Source: Eulemur rufifrons
Taxonomy: Eukaryota; Chordata; Mammalia; Primates; Lemuridae
Length of the DNA stretch: 64,000 bases
NCBI RefSeq assembly: GCF_041146395.1
Contig: NC_091009.1
Coordinates: forward strand, 907,501 to 971,500
Direction of reading: 5' to 3'
In this document: piece after piece, positions 11,601-25,015 of the stretch
Numbering within the stretch: position 1 is the first letter of the stretch
How the letters are laid out: each line of letters starts with the position of its first letter
Made by a program: the position numbers and the translations under genes
Notes under the pieces: model-generated
Databases searched by the model: none
The model's input: only the letters and a program-made list of their open reading frames with translations
Told to the model about the DNA's origin: nothing

Positions 11601-14600
11601 AACGTGTGCTGAGGCCTAGGTGACTTGCTGTTACGAATACTTGATATGGGAGTCTGGCAATAAGCCAGTCTTTTAGGTATAATTCCACCATTCTATCTCC
11701 ATTATTTTAAAAGGCAGAGGACGTATTGCCAGATAGCATAAGGATCAGTCGCTGGAGGGCACGATTTTGTGTGGGGTGGTGGGGGGCGGGGGCAGGCCAT
11801 CTGTCAATCCGATGGGTTGTTTTTGTTATCCCTAGAGAGGAGAAGTGGGCATGTGTGTTGCAGGCAAAAAGTCAGAATCCTGTTTCAGTCAGGATCTGCA
11901 CTTTTCAGCCTGTTCCTTTAAGAATCCTTAGATTCATCACCTTGGAATCCACCATGGTTCTCTAGACCCCTCTATGCGTGGGCCCAGGTAACTGGCTTCT
12001 TCCAAGAAGTATGCCACAGAGCTTTTGAATTAAACAGTACGTTGAGAATTATTTGCCGGGTTTTCAGCACGTTTCACCATAATTATGATAAAGTTTGTAT
12101 GTGCCTCCTTAAACCCAACATGGCTGCCATGGGCATAACTATGCTGAGGCGTAGCTGACTTGGTGTTGCCTATTTTTGTTAGTGGAGACTGACAAGAAGC
12201 CATTCTTCTAAGTATCACTCCACCGTCCTTTCTCCATTGTTTAAAAATGCAGGGAAATTTTGCAAGTTAGCATAATAATTAGTAGCTGGAGGGGAATTTT
12301 TTTGGGGGGGATCTGCGTGGGTGGAAGGGGGGCAGGCCCTTTGTCAGTTCGCTGGTTTGTTTTTATTATCCCCAGAGAGGAAAAGTGGGCATGTGTGTGG
12401 CAGGTGAAAAGTGTGCGTCCTGTTTCAGTCTTAGACAGACACAGGATCTGCACTTTTCACCCCGTTCCATTAAGAATCCTTTGCTTCATCAGCTGGGAAT
12501 CCACCATGGTTCTCTAGACCCCTCTTTTAGTGCACACAGAAAACTGCCTGGTTCCAAGAAGTTTTCCTCAGAGCTTTTGAAATAACCACTACTATGGAAA
12601 TTATTTGCCAGCTTTTCCAGCACTTTTACCATAATTTTGATAAGGTTCATCTGTGCTTCCTAAAACCCTAGATGGCAGCCACGGACAAACCTATGCTGAC
12701 ACCTAGGTCACTTCCTGTTGCCAATAATTGGTATGGGAGTCTGGCAAAAGGCCAGTATTTTAAGTATAATTCCACCATCCTATCTTCATTATTTTAAAAC
12801 GCAGAGGACCTTTCGCCAGATAGCATAAGGATGAGTCGCTGGAGGGGACCTTTTTGTGTACAGTGTTGGGGGGCGGGGGAGGACATCTGTCAATCCGATT
12901 GATTGTTTTTATTATCCCTAGAGAGGAGAAGTGGGCATGTGTGTTGCAGGCAAAAAGTGCATATAGTGTTTCAGTCTCAGACTGAAACAGGATCCGCACT
13001 TTTCAGCCTGTTCCTTTAAGAATCCTTTGATTCATCACCTGGGAATCCATCATGGTTCTCTAGACCCCTCTATGCGTGGGCCCAGAAAACTGCCGGGTTC
13101 CAAGAAGTATTCCACAGAGCTTTTGAAAAAACCACTACGTTGAGAATTATTTGCCAGGTTTTGCAGCACCTTTCATCATAATTGTCATAACGTTCGTCTC
13201 GAGATGGCTGCCATGGACAAAACTATGCTGAGGCCGAGCTCACTTTGTGTGGCCGATCCTTGGTACTGGAGACTGGAAAGAATACATTCTTTTAAGTATC
13301 ATTTCACCATCCTTCTCCACTATTTTAAAAGTCAGAGCACCTTTTGGCAGTTAGAATAACAAGGAGTCGCTGGACAGGAAGTTTTTATGTGGGGTCTGGG
13401 GGCTGGTGCGGCAAGCCCTCCGCCAGTTCTGTGGTTTCTTTTTATTATCCCCAGAGAGGAGAAGTGGGCATGTGTTTGGCAGGTGAAAAGTGCAGATCCT
13501 GTTTCAGAGTATGAAACAGGATCCGCATGTTCATCCTGTTCCTTTAAGAATCCTTTGCTTCATCAGCTGGGAATCCACCATAGTTCTCTATACCGCACTA
13601 TGCGTGGGCCCAGTTAACTGGCTAGTTCAAAGAAGTATGCCGCAGAGCTTTTGAAATAACTACTACCATGAGAATTATTTAACAGCTTTCGCAGCACCTT
13701 TTATTATAATTGTTATAAGGTTCATCTGTGTCTCCTTAAACCCAAGATGGCTGCCATGGACAAACCTATGCTGAGGCCTACGTCACTTGCTGTTGCCAAT
13801 ACTTGGTATGGGAATCTGGCAATAAGCCAGTCTTTTAGGTATAATTCTACCATCCTATCTCCAGTTTTTTAAAAGGCTTATGACCTTTCACCAGATAGCA
13901 TAAGGACGAGTCGCTGGAGCAGACTATTTTGTGTGGGGTGGTGGGGGCCGGGGGCAGGGCATCTGTAAATCTGATGGGCTGTTTTTGTTATCCCTAGAGA
14001 TGAGAAGGGCGAATGTGTGTTGCAGGCAAAATGTGTGGATCCTGTTTCACACTTAGACTGAAACAGGATCTGCACTTTTGAGCCTGTTCCTTTAAGAATC
14101 CTTTGATTCATCACCTGGGAATCCACCATGGTTCTCTAGACCTCTCTTTGCATGGGCACAGGTAACTGGCTTGTTCCAAGAAGTATGCGACAGAGCTTTT
14201 GAATTAACCAGTACTTTTAGAATTGTCAGGTTTTTAGCATGTTTAAACGCAATTGTGATAACGTTTGAATGTGCCTCCTTAAACCCAAGATGGCTGCCAC
14301 GGATATAAATATGCTGAGGCATAGTTGACTTGTTGATGCCTATTTTTGTTAGTGGAGACTGACAAGAAGACATTCTTCTAAGTATCATCCCAACATCATT
14401 TTTCCATTGCGTAAAAATGGAGGGAAATTTTGCAAGTTAGTATTATAATTAGATGTAGAGTACGTATTTTTTTTTTTTTTTTGTGGGGTAGGAGTGGATG
14501 GGCGTTTCAGGCCCTCTGTGAGTTCGCTGGTTTTCTTTTATTATCCCCAGAGAGGACAAGTGGGCATGTGTTTGGCAGGTGAAAAGTGTGGATTCTATTT

Positions 14601-15194
14601 CAGAGAATTAAACAGGATCCACATGATCATCCCATTCCTTTAAGAATCCTTTGCTTCATCAGCTGGGAATCCACCATGGTTCTATATACTTCTCTATGCG
14701 TTGGCACAGGTAACTGGCTTGTTCCAAGAAGTATGCCGCAGAGCTTTTCAATTAACCAGTACGTTGAAAATTATTTGCAGGTTTTCAGCATTTCACCCTA
14801 ATTGTAATAACGTTTGTATGTGCCTCCTGAAACCCAAGATGGCTGCCACGGACATAACTATGCTGAGGTGTAGCCGACTTGGTGTTGCCTATTTTTGTCA
14901 GCGGAGACTAACAAGAAGCCATTCTAAGTATAAGCCCACCGTCATTTTTCCATTGTTAAAAAATGCAGGGAAATTTTGCAAGTTAGCTTTATAATTAGTA
15001 GCTGGAGGGTACGTTTTTTTTTTTTTTTTTTTTTTTGTCGGGTCGGTGTCGATGGGGGGGTCAGGCCCTCTATAAATTTGCTGGTTTGTTTTTATTATCC
15101 CCAGAGAGGGGAAGTCGGCATTTGATGGCAGCTGAAAAGTGCGGATACTCTTTCAGAGAATTAAACAACATTCGCATGGTCATCCCGTTCCTTT
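8663..15194 (+). repeat. Tandem satellite, diverged monomers continuing
   Basis: About twelve monomers of roughly 540-556 bp. Monomers up to about 14 kb keep most of the GGATCC-containing palindrome (best at 9130-9184; others near 10226-10275 and 12950-13000). From about 14.5 kb the spacer becomes GAGAATTAAACAGG and the palindrome shortens, a transition to the younger type. A poly-T/G-rich segment of variable length (for example 14467-14483 and 15014-15035) lies at the same place in each monomer. No gene is supported. Confidence 0.9.
9130..9184. repeat. Best-preserved 55-bp palindrome
   Basis: The left arm begins TGAAAAGTACGGATCC and the right arm ends GGATCCGCACTTTTCA. 26 of 27 arm positions pair around a single central base, so the practical loop is about 3 nt. 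It occupies the same monomer position as 2246-2300. Confidence 0.92.
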
Positions 15195-15203
15195 AAGAAT
15201 CCT
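15195..15203 (+). repeat. Alu target-site duplication, left copy
   Basis: AAGAATCCT, identical to 15548-15556. It begins at the same monomer position (after CCTTT) as the L1 duplication at 2313. Confidence 0.85.
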
Positions 15204-15547
15204 GGAAGGGCGCGGTGGCTCACGCCTGTAATCCTAGCCCTCTGGGAGGCCGAGGCAGGTGGATCGCTCGAGGTCAGGAGTTCGAGACCAGCCTGAGCAA
15301 GAGCGAGACCCCGTCTCTACTAAAAATAGAAAGACATTATATGGACAACTAAAAATCTATATAGAAAAAATTAGCCGGGCATAGTGGCGCATGCCTGTAG
15401 TCCCAGGTACTCGGGAGGCTGAGGCAGTAGGATCGTTTAAGCCGAGGAGTCTGAGGTTGCTGTGAACTAAGCTGACGCCACGGCACTCACTCTAGCCTGG
15501 GCAACAAATTGAGACTCTGTCTCAACAAAAAAAAAAAAAAAAAAAAA
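15204..15547 (+). mobile_element. Alu: Alu SINE, strepsirrhine (lemur-type) dimer
   Basis: Begins GGAAGGGCGCGGTGGCTCAC, with the polymerase III A box in this region and a B box at about 15279-15289 (AGTTCGAGACC). The left arm is followed by an extended A/T-rich linker with TTATATGGACAACTAAAAAT, then the right arm from TTAGCCGGGCATAGTGG, ending GAGACTCTGTCTCAA and a poly(A) tail. The long linker distinguishes lemur-type Alus from human Alus; this comparison is from memory. The element is about 344 bp with its tail, complete, with 9-bp flanking duplications. It is non-coding and depends on L1 proteins for mobilisation. Confidence 0.97.
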
Positions 15548-15556
15548 AAGAATCCT
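15548..15556 (+). repeat. Alu target-site duplication, right copy
   Basis: AAGAATCCT directly after the poly(A) tail. The satellite monomer continues with TTGCTTCATCAGC. Confidence 0.85.
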
Positions 15557-16049
15557 TTGCTTCATCAGCTGGGAGTCCACCATGGTTCTATATACTCCTC
15601 TATGTGTGGGCACAGGTAACTGGCTTGTTCCAAGAAGTATGCCACAGAGCTTTTCAATTAACCACTACGTTGAAAATTATTTGCAGGTTTTCAGCTTTTC
15701 ACCATAATTGTGATAACGTTTGTATGTGCCTGCTGAAATCCAAGATGGCTGCCACGGACATAACTATGCTGAGGCGTAGCTCACTTGGTGTTTCCTATTT
15801 TTGTCAGTGGAGACTGACAAGAAGCCATTCTTTTAAGTATAATCCCACCATGATTTTTCAATTGTTTAAAAATGCAGGGAAATTGTGCAAGTTAGCATTA
15901 TAATTAGTAGCTGGAGGGTACTTTTTTTTTTTTCGTGGTGTCGGTGTGGATGGGGGTGCAAGGCCCTCTAGATGTTTGCTGGTTTGTTTTTATTATCCCC
16001 AGAGAGGAGAAGTGGGCATGTTGTTGGCAGGTGAAAAGTGCGGATTCTG

Positions 16050-19000
16050 TTTCAAAGAATTAAACAGGATCCGCATGGTCATCCACTTCCTTTAAGAATC
16101 CTTTGCTTCATCAGCTGGGAAACCACCACGGTTCTATATACTCCCGTATGGGTGGGCACAGGTGACTGGCTTGTTCCAAGAAGTATGCCACAGAGGTTTT
16201 CAAATAAAAAGTACATTGAAAATTATTTGCAGGTGTTCAGCGTTTCATCATAATTGCGACAACGTTTGTATGTGCCTTGAAACCCAAGATGGCTGCCACA
16301 GACATAACTATGCCGAGGGGTAGCTGACTTGGTTTTGCCGATTTTTGTTAGCGGAGACTGACAAGAAGCCATTCTTCTAAGTATCATGCCGCCATCATTT
16401 TTCCGTTGGTTAAAAATGTAGGGAAATTTTGGAACTTAGCATTATAATTAGTAGCTGGAGGGTACGGTTTTTTTTGTGTGTGTGGGCGATGTGGATGGGG
16501 GGGGTCAGGCCCTCTGTCAGTTCGCTGGTTAGTTTTTATTATCCCCAGAGAGGAGAAGTGGGCATGTGTTTCGCAGGTGAAAAGGGCGGATTCTGTTTCA
16601 GAGAATTAACGATGATCCCCATGCTCATCCCGTTTCTTTAATAATCATTTACTTCATCAGCTGGAAATCCACCATGGTTCTATATACTCCTCTTTGCGTG
16701 GGAACAGGTAACTGGCTTGTTCCAAGAAGTATGCCGCAGAGCTTTTCAATTAACCACTACGTTGAAAATTATTTGCAGGTGTTCAGCGTTTCACCATAAT
16801 TGTGATAACGTTTGTTTGTGCCTCCTGAAACCCAAGAAGGCTGCGACGGACATAACTATGCTGAGGAGTAGCTGACTTGGTGTTGCAGATTTTTGTTAGT
16901 GGAGACAGACAAGAACCCATTCTTCTAAGTGTCATCCCCCAACCATTTTTCCATTGTTTTAAAATGCAGGGAAATTTTGCAAGTTAGCATTAAAATTAGT
17001 AACTGGAGGCTACGGTGTTTTTTTTTTTTTTTTTTTCCTGTGGGGTCGGTGTGGATGTGTTGGTCAGGCCCTCTGTCAGTTCGCTGGTTTGTTTTTATTA
17101 TCCCCAGAGAAGAGAAGTGGGTATTAGTATGGCAGGTGAAAACTGCGGATCTGTTTCAGAGAATTAAACAGGATCCGCATGGTAATCCCGTTCCTTTAAG
17201 AATCCTTTGCTTCATGAGCTGGGAATCCACCATGGTTCTATATACTTCTCTATGCGTGGGCACAGGAAACTGGCTTGTTCCAAGAAGTATGCCTCAGAGC
17301 TTTTCAATTAACCAGTATGTTGAAAATCCTTTGCAGGTTTTCAGCATTTCACCATAATTGTGATAACGTGTGTATGTGCCTACTGAAGCCAAATATGGCT
17401 GCTACGGACATAACTATGCTGAGGCGTAGCTGACTTGGTGTTGCCTATTTTTCTCAGTGGAGACTGACAAGAAGCCATTCTTCTAAGTATCATCCCACTA
17501 TCATTACTCCATTGTTTAAAAATACAGGGAAATTTTCCAAATTGGCATTATAATTAGTAGCTGGAGGGTACTTTTTTTTTTTTGTGGGGTCGGTCAGGAT
17601 GGGTGTTCAGGCCCTCTGTCAGATCGCTGGTTTGTTTTTATTATCCCCAGAGAAGAGTAGTGGGCATGTGTTTGGCAGGTGAAAAGTTCGGATTCTGTTT
17701 CAGAGAATGAAACAGGATCCGCATGCTCATCCCGTTCCTTTTGGAAAATTTTGCTTCCTCAGCTGGGAATCCACCATGGTTCTATATACTCCTCTATGTG
17801 TGGGCACAGGTAACTGGCTTGTTCCAAGAAGTATGCCGCAGAGCTTTTCAATTAAGCAGTACGTTGAAAATTATTTGCAGGTGTTCAGCGTTTCACCATA
17901 ATTGTGATAACGTGTGTATGTGTCTCCTGAAACCCAATATGGCTGCCAAGGACATAAGTATGCTGAGGCGTAGCTGACTTCGTGTTGCCTATTTTTGTTA
18001 GTGGAGACTGACAAGAAGCCATTCTTCTAAGTATCATCCCACCACCATTTTTCCATTGTTTAAAAATGCAGGGAAATTTTGCACGTTAGCATTATAATTA
18101 GTAGCTGGAGGGTACTTTTTTTTTTTTTGTGGGGTCAGTGTGGATGGGTTGGTCAGGCCATCTGTCAATTCACTGGTTTGTTTTTATTATCCCCAGAGAG
18201 GAGAAGTGGGCATGTGTTTGGCAGGTGAAAAGTGCGGATTCTGTTTCAGAGAATTAAACAGGATCCGCATGGTCATCTCATTCCTTTAAGAATCCTTTGC
18301 TTCATCAGCTGGGATTCCACCATGTTTCTATATTCTCCTCTATGCGTGGGCACAGGTACCTGGCTTGTTCCAAGAAGTATGCTGGAGAGTTTTCAAATTA
18401 ACCAGTACGTTGAAAATTATTTGCAGGTTTTCAGCGTTTCACCATAATTTTGATAATGTTTGTATGTGCCTCCTGAAACCCAAGAAGGCTGCGACGGACA
18501 TAACTATGCTGAGGAGTAGCTGACTTGGTGTTGCCTATTTTTGTTAGTGGAGACAGACAAGAAGCCATTCTTCAAGTATAATCCCACCACCATTTTTCCA
18601 TTGTTTTAAAAGGCAGGGAAATTTTGCAAGTTAGCATTATAATTACTAGCTGGAGGGTACGGGTTTTTTTTGTGTGTGGTCGATGTGGATGGGGGGGGGC
18701 GTCAGGCCCTCGGTCAGTTCGCTGGTTAGTTTTTATTATCCCCAGAGAGGAGAAGTGGGCATGTGTTTGGCAGGTGAAAAGTTCGGATTCTGTTTCAGAG
18801 AATGAAACAGGATCGGCATGCTCATCCCGTTCCTTTAGGAAACTTTTGCTTCATCAGCTGGGAATCCACCATGGTTCTATATACTCCTCTATGTGTGGGC
18901 ACAGGTAACTGGCTTGTTCCAAGAAGTATGCCGCAGAGCTTTTCAATTAAGCAGTACGTTGAAAATTTTTTGCAGGTTTTCAGCGTTTCAGCATAATTCT

Positions 19001-20424
19001 CATAACGTTTGTATGTGTCTCCTGAAACCCAATATGGCTGCCAAGGACATAAGTATGCTGAGGCGTAGCTGACTTCGTGTTGCCTATTTTTGTTAGTGGA
19101 GACTGACAAGAAGCCATTCTTCTAAGTATCATCCCACCATCATTTTTCCATTGTTTAAAAATGCAGGGAAATTTTGCAAGTTAGCATTATAATTAGTAGC
19201 TGGAGGGTACTTTTTTTTTTTTTGTGGGGTCAGTGTGGATGGGTTGGTCAGGCCATCTGTCAATTCACTGGTTTGTTTTTATTATCCCCAGAGAGGAGAA
19301 GTGGGCATGTGTTTGGCAGGTGAAAAGTGCGGATTCTGTTTCAGAGAATTAAACAGGATCCGCATGGTCATCTCATTCCTTTAAGAATCCTTTGCTTCAT
19401 CAGCTGGGATTCCACCATGTTTCTATATACTCCTCTATGCGTGGGCACAGGTACCTGGCTTGTTCCAAGAAGTATGCTGGAGAGTTTTCAAATTAACCAG
19501 TACGTTGAAAATTATTTGCAGGTTTTCAGCGTTTCACCATAATTTTGATAACGTTTGTATGTGCCTCCTGAAACCCAAGAAGGCTGCGACGCACATAACT
19601 ATGCTGAGGAGTAGCTGACATGGTGTTGCCTATTTTTGTTAGTGGAGACAGACAAGAAGCCATTCTTCTAAGTATCATCCCACCACCATTTTTCCATTGT
19701 TTTAAAATGCAGGGAAATTTTGCAAGTTAGCATTATAATTAGTAGCTGGAGGGTACGGTTTTTTTTTTGTGTGTGGTCGATGTGGATGGGGGGGGTCAGG
19801 CCCTCTGTCAGTTCGCTGGTTAGTTTTTATTATCCCCAGAGAGGAGAAGTGGGCATGTGTTTGGCAGGTGAAAAGGGCGGATTCTATTTCAGAGAATTAA
19901 CGATGATCCCCATGGTTATCCCGTTCCTTTAATAATCCTTAACTTCATCAGCTGGAAATCCACCATGGTTCTATATACTCCTCTTTACGTGGGAACAGGT
20001 AACTGGCTTGTTCCAAGAAGTATGCCGCAGAGATTTTCAATTAACCAGTACGTTGAAAATTATTTGCAGGTGTTCAGCGTTTCACCATAATTGTGATAAC
20101 GTTTGTTTGTGCCTCCTGAAACCCAAGAAGGCTGCGACGGACATAACTATGCTGAGGAGTAGCTGACTTGGTGTTGCCTATTTTTGTTAGTGGAGACTGA
20201 CAAGAAGCCATTCTTCTAAGTATCATCCCACCACCATTTTTCCATTGTTTTAAAATGCAGGGAAATTTTGCAAGTTAGTATTATAATTAGTAGCTGGAGG
20301 GTACTTTTTTTTTTTGTGGGGTCGGTGTGGATGTGGGTGCAAGGCCCTCTAGATGTTCGCTCGTTTGTTTTTATTATCCCCAGAGAGGAGAAGTGGGCAT
20401 GTTGTTGGCAGGTGAAAAGTGCGG
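16050..20424 (+). repeat. Eight-monomer higher-order block, copy 1
   Basis: Type order E B D C A C A B, with diagnostic segments near 16050, 16600, 17150, 17695, 18240, 18790, 19335 and 19880. The same order recurs at about 25900-30258. Boundaries are set at the type E diagnostic segment and are therefore conventional. Confidence 0.75.
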
Positions 20425-23162
20425 ATTCTGTTTCAAAGAATTAAACAGGATACGCATGGTCATCCGCTTCCTTTAAGAATCCTTTGCTTCATCAGCTGTG
20501 AAACCACCATGGTTCTATATACTCCGGTATGGGTGGCCACAGGTTACTGGCTTGTTCCAAGAAGTATGGCACAGAGTTTTTCAAATAAAAAGTACATTGA
20601 AAATTATTTGCAGGTGTTCAGCGTTTCATCATAATTGCGACAACGTTTGTATGTGCCTTGAAACCCAAGATGGCTGCCACAGACATAATTATGCTGAGGC
20701 GTAGCTGACTTGGTTTTGCCGATTTTTGTTAGTGGAGACTGACAAGAAGCCATTCTTCTAAGTATCATGCCGCCATCATTTTTCCGTTGGTTAAAAATGA
20801 AGGGAAATTTTGGAAGTTAACATTATAATTAGTAGCTAGAGGGTACGGTTTTTTTTTTTTGTGTGTGGTCGATGTGGATGGGGGGGTCAGGCCCTTTGTC
20901 AGTTAGCTGGTTAGTTTTTATTATCCCCAGAGAGGAGAAGTGGGCATGTGTTTGGCAGGTGAAAAGGGCGGATTCTGTTTCAGAGAATTAACGATGATCC
21001 CCATGGTCATCCCATTCCTTTAATAATCCTTTATTTCACCAGCTGGAAATCCACCATGGTTCTATATACTCCTCTTTGCGTGGGAACAGGTAAGTGGCTT
21101 GTTCCAAGAAGTATGCCGCAGAGCTTTTCAATTAACCACTACGTTGAAAATTATTTGCAGGTGTTCAGCGTTTCACCATAATTGTGATAACGTTTGTTTG
21201 TGCCTCCTGAAACCCAAGAAGGCTGCGACGGACATAACTATGCAGAGGAGTAGCTGACTTGGTGTTGCCTATTTTTGTTAGTGGAGACAGACAAGAATCC
21301 ATTCTTCTAAGTATCATCGCACCATCATTTTTCCATTGTTTAAAAATTCAGGAAAATTTTGGAAGTTAGCATTATAATTAGTAGCTGGAGGCTACGGTGT
21401 TTTTTTTTTTTTCCTGTGGGGTCCGTGTGGATGTGTTGGTGAGGCCCTCTGTCAGTTCGCTGGTTTGTTTTTATTATCCCCAGAGAGGAGAAGTGGGTAT
21501 TAGTATGGCAGGTGAAAACTGCGGATCTGTTTCAGAGAATTAAACAGGATCCGCATGGTAATCCCGTTCCTTTAAGAATCCTTTGCTTCATGAGCTGGGA
21601 ATCCACCATGGTTCTATATACTTATCTATGCATGGGCACAGGAAACTGGCTTGTTCCAAGAAGTATGTCTCAGAGCTTTTCAATTAACCAGTATGTTGAA
21701 AATCCTTTGCAGGTTTTCAGCGTTTCACCATAATTGTGATAACGTGTGTATGTGTCTCCTGAAACCCAATATGGCTGCCAAGGACATAAGTATGCTGAGG
21801 CGTAGCTGACTTGGTGTTCCGTATTTTTGTCAGTGGAGACTGACAGGAAGCCATTCTTCTAAGTATCATCCCACTATCATTTCTCCATTGTTTAAAAATG
21901 CAGGGAAATTTTCCAAATTGGCATTATAATTAGTAGCTGGAGGGTACTTTTTTTTTTGTGTGTGTGTGGTCAGTGTGGATGGGTTGGTCAGGCCATCTGT
22001 CAATTCACTGGTTTGTTTTTATTATCCCCAGAGAGGAGAAGTGGGCATGTGTTTGGCAGGTGAAAAGTGCGGATTCTGTTTCAGAGAATTAAACAGGATC
22101 CGCATGGTCATCTCATTCCTTTAAGAATCCTTTGCTTCATCAGCTGGGATTCCACCATGTTTCTATATACTCCTCTATGCGTGGGCACAGGTACCTGGCT
22201 TGTTCCAAGAAGTATGCTGGAGAGTTTTCAAATTAACCAGTACGTTGAAAATTATTTGCAGGTTTTCAGCGTTTCACCATAATTTTGATAACGTTTGTAT
22301 GTGCCTCCTGAAACCCAAGAAGGCTGCGACGGACATAACTATGCTGAGGAGTAGCTGACTTGGTGTTGCCTATTTTTGTTAGTGGAGACAGACAAGAAGC
22401 CATTCTTCTAAGTATCATCCCACCACCATTTTTCCATTGTTTTAAATGCAGGGAAATTTTGCAAGTTAGCATTATAATTAGTAGCTGGAGGGTACGGTTT
22501 TTTTTTGTGTGTGGTCGATGTGGATGGGCGGGGGTCAGGCCCTCTGTCAGTTCGCTGGTTAGTTTTTATTATCCCCAGAGAGGAGAAGTGGGCATGTGTT
22601 TGGCAGGTGAAAAGGGCGGATTCTGTTTCAGAGAATTAACGATGATCCCCATGGTCATCCCGTTCCTTTAATAATCCTTAACTTCATCAGCTGGAAATCC
22701 ACCATGGTTCTATATACTCCTCTTGGCGTGGGAACAGGTAACTGGCTTGTTCCAAGAAGTATGCCGCAGAGCTTTTCAATTAACCACTACGTTGAAAATT
22801 ATTTGCAGGTGTTCAGCGTTTCACCATAATTGTGATAACGTTTGTTTGTGCCTCCTGAAACCCAAGAAGGCTGCGACGGACATAACTATGCTGCGGAGTA
22901 GCTGACTTGGTGTTGCCCATTTTTGTTAGTGGAGACTGACAAGAAGCCATTCTTCTAAGTATCATCCCACCACCATTTTTCCATTGTTTTAAAATGCAGG
23001 GAAATTGTGCAAGTTAGTATTATAATTAGAAGCTGGAGGGTACATTTTTTTTTGTGGGGTCGGTGTGGATGGGGGTGCAAGGCCCTCTAGATGTTCGCTG
23101 GTTTGTTTTTATTATCCCGAGGGAGGAGAAGTGGGCATGTTGTTGGCAGGTGAAAAGTGCGG
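20425..23162 (+). repeat. Five-monomer higher-order block (E B D A B)
   Basis: Diagnostic segments near 20430, 20975, 21525, 22075 and 22620. It shares the leading E B D with the neighbouring blocks and looks like the eight-monomer block with three monomers missing. Confidence 0.7.
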
Positions 23163-25015
23163 ATTCTGTTTCAAAAATTAAACAGGATCCGCATGGTCAT
23201 CCGCTTCCTTTAAGAATCCTTTGCTTCACCAGCTGGGAAACCACCATGGTTCTATATACTCCCGTATGGGTGGCCACAGGTTACTGGCTTGTTCCAAGAA
23301 GTATGGCACAGAGCTTTTGAAATAAAAAGTACATTGAAAATTATTTGCAGGTGTTCAGCGTTTCATCATAATTGCGACAACGTTTGTATGTGCCTTGAAA
23401 CCCAAGATGGCTGCCACAGACATAACTATGCTGAGGCGTGGCTGACTTGGTTTTGCCGATTTTTGTTAGTGGAGACTGACAAGAAGCCATTCTTGTAAGT
23501 ATCATGCCGCCATCATTTTTCCGTTGGTTAAAAATGAAGGGAAATTTTGCAAGTTAGCATTATAATTAGTAGCTGGAGGGTACGTTTTTTTTGTTGTGTG
23601 TGGTCGATGTGGATGGGGGGGTCAGTCCCTCTGTCAGTTAGCTGGTTAGTTTTTATTATCCCCAGAGAGGAGAAGTGAGCATGTGTTTGGCAGGTGAAAA
23701 GGGCGGAATCTGTTTCAGAGAATTAACGATGATCCCCATGCCTATCCCGTTCCTTTAATAATCCTTTACTTCATCAGCTGTAAATCCACCATGGTTCTAT
23801 ATACTCCTATTTGCGTGGGAACAGGTAACTGGCTTGTTCCAAGAAGTATGCTGCAGAGCTTTTCAATTAACGAGTACGTTGAAAATTATTTGCAGGTGTT
23901 CAGCATTTCACCGTAATTGTGATAACGTTTGTTTGTGCCTCCTGAAACCCAAGATGGCTGCCACAAACATAACGATGCTGAGGCGTAGCTGACTTGGTTT
24001 TGCCTATTTTTGTTAGTGGAGACTGACAAGAATCCATTCTTCTAAGTATCATCTCACCATCATTTTTCCATCGTTCAAAAATGCAGGAAAATTTTGCAAG
24101 TTAGCATTATAATTAATAGCTGGAGGCTACGGTGTTTTTTTTTTTTTCCTGTGGGGTCGGTGTGGATGTGTTGGTCAGGCCCTCTGTCAGTTCGCTGGTT
24201 TGTTTTTATTATCTCCAGAGAGGAGAAGTGGGTATTAGTATGGCAGGTGAAAACTGCGGATCTGTTTCAGAGAAATAAACTGTATCCGCATGGTAATCCC
24301 GTTCCTTTAAGAATCCTTTGCTTCATGAGCTGGGAATCCACCATGGTTCTATATACTTCTCTATGCGTGGGCACAGGAAACTGGCTTGTTCCAAGAAGTA
24401 TGCCTCAGAGCTTTTCAATTAACCAGTATGTTGAAAATCCTTTGCAGGTTATCAGCGTTTCACCATAATTGTGATAACGTGTGTATGTGCCTACTGAAAC
24501 CAAATATGGCTGCTACGGACATAATTATGCTGAGGCGTAGCTGACTTGGTGTTGCCTATTTTTCTCAGTGGAGACTGACAAGAAGCCATTCTTCTAAGTA
24601 TCATCCCACTATCATTTCTCCATTGTTTAAAAATGCAGGGAAATTTTGCAAATTGGCATTATAATTAGTAGCTGGAGGGTACTTTTTTTTTTTTGTGGGG
24701 TCGGTCAGGATGGGTGTTCAGGCCCTCTGTCAGATCGCTGGTTTGTTTTTATTATCCCCAGAGAAGAGTAGTGGGCATGTGTTTGGCAGGTGAAAAGTTC
24801 GGATTCTGTTTCAGAGAATGAAACAGGATCCCCATGCTCATCCCGTTCCTTTTGGAAACTTTTGCTTCATCACCTGGGAATCCACCATGGTTCTATATAC
24901 TCCTCTATGTGTGGGCACAGGTAACTGGCTTGTTCCAAGAAGTATGCCGCAGAGCTTTTCAATTAAGCAGTACGTTGAAAATTATTTGCAGGTTTTCAGC
25001 GTTTCACCATAATTT
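22740..25015 (+). repeat. About 2.3-kb direct duplication, copy 1
   Basis: Near-identical to about 25470-27750 at a spacing of about 2,730-2,734 bp, five monomers. Shared private variants include CTGCGGAGTAGCTG (22891 and 25621), CCCGAGGGAGGAG and the TAAACTGTATCCGC variant of type D. Breakpoints lie inside monomers, as expected for unequal exchange. Confidence 0.8.
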
